8,291 bases of DNA, taken from the NCBI GenBank assembly GCA_030837395.1, contig JAUPKO010000437.1, positions 1 through 8,291 of the forward strand. The letters are read 5' to 3'. Made by a program: the position numbers and the translations under genes. The notes beneath the pieces were generated by a model. It saw nothing but the letters and a program-made list of their open reading frames with translations, ran no database searches and was not told the origin of the DNA. This document shows, piece by piece, positions 1-6,590 of this stretch (position 1 is the stretch's first letter; the number at the start of each line of letters is the position of its first letter). The stretch is from Actinomycetota bacterium. GTDB taxonomy: Bacteria; Actinomycetota; Actinomycetes; S36-B12; UBA10799.

Positions 1-708
1 GAGGTGCAGTTCGGGCCGACGCTCTCGGCCGTCTTCGCAGCCTCCACCACCGGCACGAGCAGCGGGGCGGTCAACGCGATGCACGACTCCTTCACCGCCG
101 CCGGCGGGGGCGTGGCGATGGTAAACATGATGCTGGGCGAGGTCGCCCCTGGCGGGGTCGGCTCGGGGCTCTACGGGATGTTGGTGCTAGCCATCACCGC
201 GGTGTTTCTGGCCGGGCTGATGGTCGGGCGAACCCCGGAGTTGTACGGCAAACGCATCGGACGTCAGCAGATTTCGCTGGTGACGCTCTACCTCGTCACC
301 ACACCAACCCTGCTGCTCACCGGCGCCGCCCTCACCACAGTGATCCCCGCGCTGCGCTCGGCCGCCATCACCCAACCGGGTCCGCACGGGTTGTCCGACG
401 TCTTGTACGCCTACGCCAGCGCGGCCAACAACAACGGCTCGGCCTTCGCCTCCTTCGGCGCCGCCTCGACGTACCAGAACCTCACCCTCGGCGTCGTCAT
501 GCTGCTGGGGCGGTTCGTACCGATGCTGCTGGTGTTGGCGTTGGCCGGCACCCTCGCCGCCCAGCCGGTAAAGGACCCGGGCGCGGGCACGCTGCGCACC
601 GACACCGCCCTGTTCGTGGGGCTACTCGCAGTGGTGGTGCTGTTCATCGCCGGGCTCACCTACGTGCCGGCCCTGGCATTGGGACCCATCGCGGAGGCAT
701 TGTCATGA
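1..708 (+). CDS. kdpA: KdpA, potassium-transporting ATPase K+-binding subunit (C-terminal part)
   Basis: KdpA is the membrane channel-like subunit of the KdpFABC high-affinity K+ pump; it belongs to the superfamily of K+ transporters and binds and conducts K+. The frame is open from base 1, so the gene starts upstream. About 235 residues remain of a protein that is usually near 560, that is the last two of its four pore repeats. Visible landmarks are the third pore loop, TSSGAVNAMHDSF (about residues 19-31 of the fragment), the stretch GEVAPGGVGSGLYGM, the GLMVGRTPE loop, NPGPHG-like TQPGPHGLSDVLYA, and the fourth pore loop AANNNGSAFA (about 141-150). It ends with the family-typical tail FIAGLTYVPALALGPIAEALS. 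Several hydrophobic segments lie between these loops. The stop codon overlaps the kdpB start (ATGA), which supports co-translation. The GTG at base 4 is an internal codon, not the start. E. coli KdpA, as I recall it, has Cys where the third loop here has the second Ser of SSG. Confidence 0.97.
   Translation, partial: EVQFGPTLSAVFAASTTGTSSGAVNAMHDSFTAAGGGVAMVNMMLGEVAPGGVGSGLYGMLVLAITAVFLAGLMVGRTPELYGKRIGRQQISLVTLYLVTTPTLLLTGAALTTVIPALRSAAITQPGPHGLSDVLYAYASAANNNGSAFASFGAASTYQNLTLGVVMLLGRFVPMLLVLALAGTLAAQPVKDPGAGTLRTDTALFVGLLAVVVLFIAGLTYVPALALGPIAEALS
693..697 (+). promoter_or_regulatory. Ribosome binding site of kdpB
   Basis: GGAGG lies inside the last codons of kdpA, seven bases before the kdpB ATG at 705. 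It is a full-strength Shine-Dalgarno sequence and fixes the kdpB start at the ATGA overlap. Confidence 0.75.
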
Positions 709-2756
709 CCGACCACAGTGTGTCGCGTCGATTCTGGATCAATCCGGCGACGTTGCGTTCGGACCTGACCGAGGCGGTGCGCAAACTCGACCCCCGGTTG
801 ATGATGCGTGCACCGGTCATGTTCGTCGTCTGGATCGGAGCCGTGGCAACGACGTCGCTGGCCGTGCAGACGCCGTCGTTGTTCGCGTGGTCGGTGGCGG
901 GGTGGTTGTGGGCCACCGTGCTGTTCGCGACGTTCGCCGAGGCCGTCGCGGAAGGCCGGGGCAAGGCGCAGGCTGACTCGCTGCGTCGGGCGCGGGCGGA
1001 TGCGGTGGCGCGGCGGTTGCTCGACGACGGCAGCGAGGAGCACGTGCCCGGCTCCGAGTTGCACGTGGGGGACACCGTCGTGGTGGCGGCCGGTGAGGTG
1101 ATCCCCGGCGATGGCGATGTGGTGCAGGGCATCGCCTCGGTGGACGAGTCGGCCATCACCGGCGAGTCCGCGCCCGTGATCCGCGAATCCGGCGGCGACC
1201 GCTGCTCCGTGACCGGCGGCACTCGGGTGCTGTCGGACGAGATCGTCGTGCGCATCACGGCGCAGCCGGGGGAGACCTTCCTCGATCGCATGATCGCGCT
1301 GGTCGAGGGGTCCGTGCGGCAGAAGACCCCCAATGAGATCGCCCTGAACCTGTTGCTCTCCGCGCTCACATTGATCTTCTTGCTGGCGGTCGTGACGCTC
1401 CAGCCCTTCGCGGTCTACTCCGACGCCGAGCAGCCGCTGGTGGTGCTGGTGGCGTTGCTCGTGTGCCTGATCCCCACGACCATCGGCGCGCTGCTCTCGG
1501 CGATCGGCATCGCCGGCATGGACCGGCTGGTGCAGCGCAACGTGCTGGCCACCTCCGGCCGTGCGGTGGAGGCTGCCGGCGACGTCGACGTGCTGTTGCT
1601 CGACAAGACCGGCACCATCACCCTGGGCAATCGGCAGGCCTCGGAGTTCGTGCCCGTCGACGGCATCAGCGTGCAACGGCTGGCCGACGCCGCGCAACTG
1701 TCGAGCCTGGCGGATGAGACCCCCGAGGGTCGCTCGGTGGTGGTGCTGGCCAAGGAACGGTTCGGCCTGCGTGCCCGGGACGAGGTGGCCGAGGCGACAT
1801 TCGTCCCGTTCACCGCGGCCACCCGGATGTCCGGCGTCGACGTCCCCGAACCCGAGGGCCTGCGACTGATCCGCAAGGGGGCGGCGGCGGCCGTGATCCG
1901 CTGGGTGAAAGATGCCGGCGGTCACGTCGGCGACGACCTCGCCGCCACCGTCGACGCGACGTCGGCGGCGGGTGGCACCCCGCTGGTGGTGGCCGAGCAG
2001 GTGGCGGGTCGGCCGGCGGAGCCGCTGGGGGTGATCGTGCTCAAGGACGTGGTCAAGGAGGGCATGCGCGAGCGCTTCGAGCAACTGCGGGCGATGGGTA
2101 TCAGCACCATCATGATCACCGGCGACAACCCCCGCACCGCCCAGGCCATCGCGGCCGAAGCCGGTGTGGACGACTTCCTCGCCGAGGCCACCCCGGAGGA
2201 CAAACTCGCCCTCATCAAGACTCAGCAGGCCGCGGGCCGGATGGTGGCCATGACCGGCGATGGCACCAACGACGCCCCCGCGCTGGCCCAGGCCGACGTC
2301 GGCGTGGCGATGAACACCGGCACCTCGGCCGCCAAGGAGGCCGGCAACATGGTCGACCTCGATTCCAACCCGACGAAACTCATCGAGATCGTCGACATCG
2401 GCAAACAACTCCTGGTCACCCGCGGGGCACTGACGACGTTCTCGCTGGCCAACGACTTGGCCAAGTACTTCGCGATCCTGCCCGCGATGTTCCTCGTGGC
2501 CTTCCCGCAGTTGGCCGCGCTCAACGTCATGCGGTTGGCCACGCCGGAATCGGCGATCCTCTCGGCGGTGATCTTCAACGCGCTGGTGATCGTCGCGCTG
2601 ATCCCGCTGGCGTTGCGCGGGGTGAAGTTCCGCCCCTTGAACAGCGAGGCGCTGTTGCGGCGCAACCTGGTGACGTACGGCGTTGGCGGCGTGCTGCTGC
2701 CCTTCGTCGGCATCAAGGCCATCGATCTGATCGTCAGCCAACTCCCCGGGATATGA
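705..2756 (+). CDS. kdpB: KdpB, P-type ATPase catalytic subunit of the K+ pump
   Basis: KdpB hydrolyses ATP to drive K+ uptake through KdpA. At 683 residues it has the family's usual length (E. coli about 682). In order: N-terminal membrane helices (about 33-80); actuator domain with TGES at 152-155; a further helix pair with IPTTIGALLSAIGIAGMDR; the phosphorylation motif DKTGT with the acceptor Asp at residue 300; a nucleotide-binding domain with FTAATRMSG (Phe369 region) and RKGAAAA (Lys391); hinge motif MITGDN; GDGTNDAPALAQADVG (Asp519, Asp523); and C-terminal helices containing NDLAKYFAILPA, where Asp584 and Lys587 match the E. coli Asp583/Lys586 pair important for coupling. Ser155 of TGES corresponds to E. 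coli Ser162, which is phosphorylated to inhibit the pump at high K+ (family knowledge). The start is set by the ATGA overlap with kdpA and the GGAGG upstream. All catalytic residues I checked are present, so the enzyme should be active. Confidence 0.98.
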   Translation: MTDHSVSRRFWINPATLRSDLTEAVRKLDPRLMMRAPVMFVVWIGAVATTSLAVQTPSLFAWSVAGWLWATVLFATFAEAVAEGRGKAQADSLRRARADAVARRLLDDGSEEHVPGSELHVGDTVVVAAGEVIPGDGDVVQGIASVDESAITGESAPVIRESGGDRCSVTGGTRVLSDEIVVRITAQPGETFLDRMIALVEGSVRQKTPNEIALNLLLSALTLIFLLAVVTLQPFAVYSDAEQPLVVLVALLVCLIPTTIGALLSAIGIAGMDRLVQRNVLATSGRAVEAAGDVDVLLLDKTGTITLGNRQASEFVPVDGISVQRLADAAQLSSLADETPEGRSVVVLAKERFGLRARDEVAEATFVPFTAATRMSGVDVPEPEGLRLIRKGAAAAVIRWVKDAGGHVGDDLAATVDATSAAGGTPLVVAEQVAGRPAEPLGVIVLKDVVKEGMRERFEQLRAMGISTIMITGDNPRTAQAIAAEAGVDDFLAEATPEDKLALIKTQQAAGRMVAMTGDGTNDAPALAQADVGVAMNTGTSAAKEAGNMVDLDSNPTKLIEIVDIGKQLLVTRGALTTFSLANDLAKYFAILPAMFLVAFPQLAALNVMRLATPESAILSAVIFNALVIVALIPLALRGVKFRPLNSEALLRRNLVTYGVGGVLLPFVGIKAIDLIVSQLPGI

Positions 2757-2758
2757 GG
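2755..2758 (+). promoter_or_regulatory. Ribosome binding site deciding the kdpC start
   Basis: GAGG overlaps the kdpB stop codon and sits six bases before the ATG at 2765. The earlier in-frame ATG at 2753 (an ATGA overlap with kdpB) has no purine-rich sequence at the right distance. I therefore prefer 2765, although coupling from 2753 is not excluded. Confidence 0.5.
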
Positions 2759-2764
2759 TCTGTC

Positions 2765-3343
2765 ATGGCTATGTCCTTCCTGCGCCAGTCGGGTGCCGCG
2801 ATTCGTCTGCTGGTCATCGCCACCCTGGTGCTAGGCGTCGCCTACCCGGCAGCCGGTCTACTCGTGGGCCAGGCGTTCCCGCGGGCCTCGGCAGGCAGTC
2901 TGCTGGAGGTCGACGGGCAGGTGGTGGGCTCGCGCTTGATCGGTCAGGCAGTTGAGGGCGACCAGTGGTTCCACCCGCGCCCGTCCGCTGCCGATTACGA
3001 CGCCATGCGCTCGGGCGGGAGCAACCTGGGCCCGAACAACCCGGAACTGGTCGGCCAGATCGCCCAACGGCAGGCTCAGGTGGCCGCACGAGAAGGGGTG
3101 GAGCTCGCCCAGGTGCCCCCGGACGCGGTGACGGCGTCGGGCTCGGGGCTGGACCCGGGCATCTCGCCTGCCTACGCCCGGTTGCAGGTCGCACGAGTCG
3201 CGCGGACCACAGGTGTGCCGACGGCCCTGCTGCTGGAACTCATCGATGAGGCCACCACCCGGCCGGCGCTGGGGGTGCTGGGCGCACCTTCGGTGAACGT
3301 GGTCCTTCTCAACGCGTCGCTGGCGCGCACAATTGGGCCATGA
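2765..3343 (+). CDS. kdpC: KdpC, K+-transporting ATPase accessory subunit
   Basis: KdpC is the small single-span subunit of KdpFABC, thought to stabilise the complex and raise ATP affinity of KdpB. The product is 192 residues from the ATG at 2765 (196 from the alternative ATG at 2753), normal for the family. A basic N-terminal end (SFLRQSGAAIR) is followed by one hydrophobic anchor (LLVIATLVLGVAYPAAGLLV), then a soluble domain carrying family signatures: VGSRLIGQ, WFHPRPSAADYDAM, SGGSNLGPNNPEL, the stretch VPPDAVTASGSGLDPGISP, and the closing block GAPSVNVVLLN. The GAGG at 2755-2758 favours the 2765 start. Its stop overlaps the kdpD start by ATGA. Nothing is missing or broken. The family assignment is firm; only the exact start is uncertain. 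Confidence 0.95.
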   Translation: MAMSFLRQSGAAIRLLVIATLVLGVAYPAAGLLVGQAFPRASAGSLLEVDGQVVGSRLIGQAVEGDQWFHPRPSAADYDAMRSGGSNLGPNNPELVGQIAQRQAQVAAREGVELAQVPPDAVTASGSGLDPGISPAYARLQVARVARTTGVPTALLLELIDEATTRPALGVLGAPSVNVVLLNASLARTIGP

Positions 3344-5859
3344 CGGTAGCCGAGGAATCGAAGCGGCCGCGGGGCCGGCTGCGGGTCTACCTGGGTGCGG
3401 CACCCGGCGTGGGCAAGACCTACTCGATGCTGCAGGAGGGTCGCCGGCGCGCCGCCAGGGGCAAGGACGTCGTGATCGGTCTGGTCGAGACCCACGAGCG
3501 TGCGCTCACGGCCGAGGTCTGCCAAGGGCTGGAGGCGGTGCCGCGCCGCGCCGTTCGCTACCGGGGGGCCGAATTGACCGAACTCGATGTCGACGCGGTG
3601 ATTGCTCGCCGTCCGCAGGTGGCGTTGGTGGACGAGTTGGCCCACACGAACGCACCGGGCAGCACCCACCCGAAGCGGTGGCAGGACATCGACGACCTGC
3701 TCGACGTCGGCATCGACGTCATCACTACGGTCAATATCCAGCACCTGGAGTCGCTCAACGACGTCGTGGAGTCCATCACCGGGGTCAAACAGGCTGAGAC
3801 GGTGCCCGACGACGTCGTGCGCCGGGCCGATCAGATCGAGCTGGTCGACATGAGTCCGCAGGCGCTGCGTCGGCGGATGGCGCACGGCAACATCTACCGA
3901 CCCGACCGCATCGATGCTGCCCTGTCGAACTACTTCCGCGAGGGCAACCTCACCGCGTTGCGCGAGTTGGCGCTGCTGTGGACCGCTGATCGCGTTGATG
4001 ATGCGTTGGAGCGCTACCGCTCCGACCACGACATCGGCGACCCGTGGCCCACCAGGGAACGGGTGGTCGTGGGCTTGACCGGCGGGCCCGAGGGCGCCAG
4101 CCTGCTGCGCCGCGGTGCGCGCATCACCAGTCGGGCCAGTGGTGGCGAGTTGCTGGCGCTGCACGTGTCCCCGTCCGATGGTTTGGTCGGGGGTTCCCCC
4201 GACGGGCTGGCCAGGCAACGGCGGATGGTGGAGGAACTCGGCGGCACGTATCACCAGGTTTCCGGTAGCGACGTCGCCGGGGCCATGCTGGAGTTCGCCC
4301 GCGCCGTCAACGCCTCTCAGATCGTGCTCGGTGCGCCGCACCGCGGGCGCCTGGCGGAGTTCTTCTCCGAGGGGGTGGGCGCACGGGTGGTGCGTGGCTC
4401 CGGCGATATCGACGTCCTCGTCGTCACGCATGAAGGCACGAGTTCGGGGCGCCGTGGTCGGTCCCCGCAGATGCTGTCGCGGGTGCGCAGACTGGTCGCC
4501 TGGGCGCTGGTGGTGGTGGGACTGCCGCTGCTCACCTGGGTCCTGACGTTGTGGGTCGACACCGACACCCTGCCGGTGGTGCTGATGATCTACCTCGCGG
4601 CCACGCTGGCAGTCGCCCTGCTCGGCGGCATGTTGCCGGCGGTGGTCGCGGCGCTGGTCAGTGCCACGTTGGCCAACTATCTGTTCGTACCGCCGCGGCA
4701 GACCCTGCGCATCGACGCGGTCTCGGACGTCATCGCCATCCTGCTACTGCTGGCGGTCGCCATCGCGGCGGCCCGGGTGGTGGACGTCTCGGCGCGGCGG
4801 ATGCGGGAAGCGGCCAGGGCACGCACCGAGGCGGACGTGTTGACCACCCTCACGGGCACGATCCTGCAGGGCGAGCACGCGATCATGGCATTGCTGGAGC
4901 GGCTACGCGAGAGTTTCCACCTGGACTACGTCGCGCTGCGGGAGCGTCAGGAACGGCACGGCCGCTGGCGTACGGTCGAGAGCATCGGCACCGCTCCCGC
5001 CGATGCAGACCGACTCACCGAGGTGCCGATCTCGGGTGATCTGGAGATGGCGGTGGTGGGCGATGGTTTGAGCGCCGAGGACATGCGCGTGCTGGCGGCC
5101 GTGGCGGTGCAGGCAGACGCCCTGATGGAGCGTGATCGACTCCGGCGCGAGTCGCAGATCGCGCGTCGGGAGCGCGATCGCACGGCCACGCGTACCGCAT
5201 TGCTCGCTGCGGTCAGCCATGACCTGCGCACACCGCTGGCGGGTATCAAGGCCGGCGTCACCAGCCTGCTGACCAACGACGACGTCCTGACCTCGGCCGA
5301 TCGCCGTGAGTTGCTGGCCACCGTGGCCACGTCGACCGAACGCCTGCAGTCACTTGTCGACAACTTGCTGGATATGAGTCGGCTGGATGCCGGGGCGGTC
5401 CAGCCGCTCCTGGGTGATGTGTGGATCCCCGATCTGATCGCTGCGGCGGCCAAGGACGTGGACCCGGATCGCCTGCGCGTCACCGTGCCCTACGACCTTC
5501 CGCCGGCGCTCGGCGACGAGGGTCTGCTGGAGCGGGTGCTGGCGAACGTGCTGGAGAATGCGGTCCGGTATTCCCCGGCCGATTTCCCGGTGGAGGTCAG
5601 TGCCGATGTAGTCGCTGACGTGGTGATCATCAGGGTGGCCGACCGGGGTGCCGGAGTGGCACCTGACCAGCGGGAGCGGATCTTCCAAGCGTTCCAACGG
5701 CTCGGCGATGCCCCGCGCAGCGAAGGGGTCGGGCTCGGGCTTGCGGTGGCTCGCGGCTTCGTCGAGGCGCAGGGCGGCACGATCGAAGCTGACGACACCC
5801 CCTCCGGGGGCCTCACGATGCTGATCCGGCTGCCGGTCGGCGGACAGGGGAGCGAGTAG
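3340..5859 (+). CDS. kdpD: KdpD, osmosensitive K+ channel sensor histidine kinase
   Basis: KdpD is the membrane sensor kinase that phosphorylates KdpE under K+ limitation. The protein is 839 residues, somewhat shorter than E. coli KdpD (about 894). Domains in order: N-terminal KdpD domain with Walker A GAAPGVGKT at 19-27 (Lys26) and a Walker B-like VDELAHTNAPG with Asp98; universal stress protein-like domain at about 241-365; four membrane helices at about 385-405, 411-428, 430-449 and 462-481 (DUF4118-type); an Arg-rich stretch just after helix four (Arg486, 487, 489, 493, 495), as in E. coli; a GAF-like region at about 498-598; HisKA with the phospho-acceptor His627 in AAVSHDLRTPLAG; and the ATPase domain with N box (Asn736, Asn740), G1 box DRGAG (Asp768) and G2 box GVGLGLA (796-802). 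The ATG overlaps the kdpC stop (ATGA), with no clear Shine-Dalgarno sequence, so translation probably depends on coupling. Two bases separate its stop from kdpE. All kinase motifs look functional. Confidence 0.97.
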   Translation: MTVAEESKRPRGRLRVYLGAAPGVGKTYSMLQEGRRRAARGKDVVIGLVETHERALTAEVCQGLEAVPRRAVRYRGAELTELDVDAVIARRPQVALVDELAHTNAPGSTHPKRWQDIDDLLDVGIDVITTVNIQHLESLNDVVESITGVKQAETVPDDVVRRADQIELVDMSPQALRRRMAHGNIYRPDRIDAALSNYFREGNLTALRELALLWTADRVDDALERYRSDHDIGDPWPTRERVVVGLTGGPEGASLLRRGARITSRASGGELLALHVSPSDGLVGGSPDGLARQRRMVEELGGTYHQVSGSDVAGAMLEFARAVNASQIVLGAPHRGRLAEFFSEGVGARVVRGSGDIDVLVVTHEGTSSGRRGRSPQMLSRVRRLVAWALVVVGLPLLTWVLTLWVDTDTLPVVLMIYLAATLAVALLGGMLPAVVAALVSATLANYLFVPPRQTLRIDAVSDVIAILLLLAVAIAAARVVDVSARRMREAARARTEADVLTTLTGTILQGEHAIMALLERLRESFHLDYVALRERQERHGRWRTVESIGTAPADADRLTEVPISGDLEMAVVGDGLSAEDMRVLAAVAVQADALMERDRLRRESQIARRERDRTATRTALLAAVSHDLRTPLAGIKAGVTSLLTNDDVLTSADRRELLATVATSTERLQSLVDNLLDMSRLDAGAVQPLLGDVWIPDLIAAAAKDVDPDRLRVTVPYDLPPALGDEGLLERVLANVLENAVRYSPADFPVEVSADVVADVVIIRVADRGAGVAPDQRERIFQAFQRLGDAPRSEGVGLGLAVARGFVEAQGGTIEADDTPSGGLTMLIRLPVGGQGSE
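5846..5852 (+). promoter_or_regulatory. Ribosome binding site of kdpE
   Basis: AGGGGAG near the end of kdpD lies nine bases before the GTG at 5862. It supports this GTG as the kdpE start; the protein from here begins exactly at the first strand of the receiver domain. Confidence 0.6.
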
Positions 5860-5861
5860 CC

Positions 5862-6533
5862 GTGCGGGTGCTGGTGATCGAAGACGATACGGCTCTGGCC
5901 AAGGCGTTGGCCATCACGCTGCGGGCGCGCGGCGACGAGGTGATCCACGCCTCGGGTGGTCGGGCGGGCGTGGACGCGGCAGCCCACGGGCATCCGGACC
6001 TGGTGATCCTCGATCTGGGGTTGCCCGACCTGGACGGCACTGAGGTGCTGATTGCGCTGCGCGGCTGGTCCGCGGTGCCGGTGGTGGTGTTGTCGGCCCG
6101 GCACGATGCGGCCGAGAAGGTGCGATGCCTGGACGCGGGCGCCGATGACTACGTCACCAAACCTTTCGCCATGGACGAGTTGCTGGCCCGGCTGCGGGCA
6201 GCGCATCGACGGGCTGACTCGCGGCCGGACGATCCGGTGGTGGCGACGTCGAGTTTCACGGTGGACCTGGCCCACCGGCGGGTGGTTCGCAACGGCGAGG
6301 AGGTGCGGCTCACCCCCACCGAGTGGCGGCTGTTGGAGGTGTTGGCGCGCAATGTGGGCAAGGTGGTGGGCCGGCAGATGCTGCTCGATGATCTGCGTGG
6401 GCCCCACGCCCCCTCAGGCGGGCACTACCTGCGGGTGTTCCTCAACCAACTGCGCGCCAAACTTGAGGACGATCCGGCCCACCCCCGGCACCTGCTGACG
6501 GTGCCGGGAGTCGGCTACCGGCTCGATCCGTAA
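5862..6533 (+). CDS. kdpE: KdpE, OmpR-family response regulator of the kdp operon
   Basis: KdpE is the DNA-binding partner of KdpD; phosphorylated KdpE activates kdp transcription. At 223 residues it has the usual length (E. coli 225). The receiver domain (about 1-115) has the acidic pair Asp8/Asp9, the phospho-acceptor Asp51 in VILDLGLPDLDG, Ser78 in VVVLSAR and Lys100 in YVTKPF, so the full phosphorylation site is intact. The C-terminal winged helix-turn-helix (about 125-222) has EVRLTPTEWRLLEVLARN, then HYLRVFLNQLRAKLEDDP and the closing TVPGVGYRLDP, close to the KdpE subgroup. It starts at a GTG with a good ribosome binding site, two bases after the kdpD stop, so it is the last gene of the operon. 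A convergent gene follows after 57 bases. The likely target, the promoter ahead of kdpF/kdpA, is outside this window. Confidence 0.97.
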   Translation: MRVLVIEDDTALAKALAITLRARGDEVIHASGGRAGVDAAAHGHPDLVILDLGLPDLDGTEVLIALRGWSAVPVVVLSARHDAAEKVRCLDAGADDYVTKPFAMDELLARLRAAHRRADSRPDDPVVATSSFTVDLAHRRVVRNGEEVRLTPTEWRLLEVLARNVGKVVGRQMLLDDLRGPHAPSGGHYLRVFLNQLRAKLEDDPAHPRHLLTVPGVGYRLDP

Positions 6534-6536
6534 GGG

Positions 6537-6562
6537 TGCGCCGCCGTGGCCACGCCGGCGCA
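6537..6562. terminator. Candidate bidirectional hairpin terminator between convergent genes
   Basis: Left arm GCGCCGCCGTGG (6538-6549) and right arm CCACGCCGGCGC (6550-6561) are complementary at 11 of 12 positions; the one mismatch is 6544/6555. One more pair (6537/6562) extends the stem. A transcript would fold into a GC-rich stem with a four-base loop starting a few bases after the kdpE stop, and the same from the other strand after the sulfatase stop. No T-run follows on either side, so it is not a classic intrinsic terminator, though U-poor hairpins have been proposed to end transcripts in actinobacteria. The rest of the 57-bp gap (6534-6590) shows nothing else clear. Confidence 0.4.
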
Positions 6563-6590
6563 GTCGGGAGCGGGGCCACCGCCCGAGCCG

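Noticed and set aside
660..2741. A 693-codon open frame on the minus strand opposite kdpB
   Set aside because: It mirrors kdpB, is rich in His, Gln, Arg and Asp as expected from the antisense of a GC-rich gene, and shows no recognisable domain. kdpB itself is unambiguous.
2753..2764. kdpC start at 2753 giving an ATGA overlap with kdpB
   Set aside because: Possible, but no ribosome binding site precedes it, while GAGG is well placed for the ATG at 2765. Kept as an alternative.
3172..4431. A 419-codon open frame on the minus strand opposite kdpC/kdpD
   Set aside because: Antisense of two firmly identified genes, with low-complexity composition typical of GC-rich shadows and no family resemblance.
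5490..6407. A 305-codon open frame on the minus strand opposite kdpD/kdpE
   Set aside because: It crosses two well-supported genes on the other strand and has no motif; a composition artefact.
6546..6579. Alternative hairpin GTGGCC (6546-6551) with GGCCAC (6574-6579)
   Set aside because: Only six pairs with a 22-base loop and no T-run; the overlapping palindrome at 6537-6562 is much stronger.
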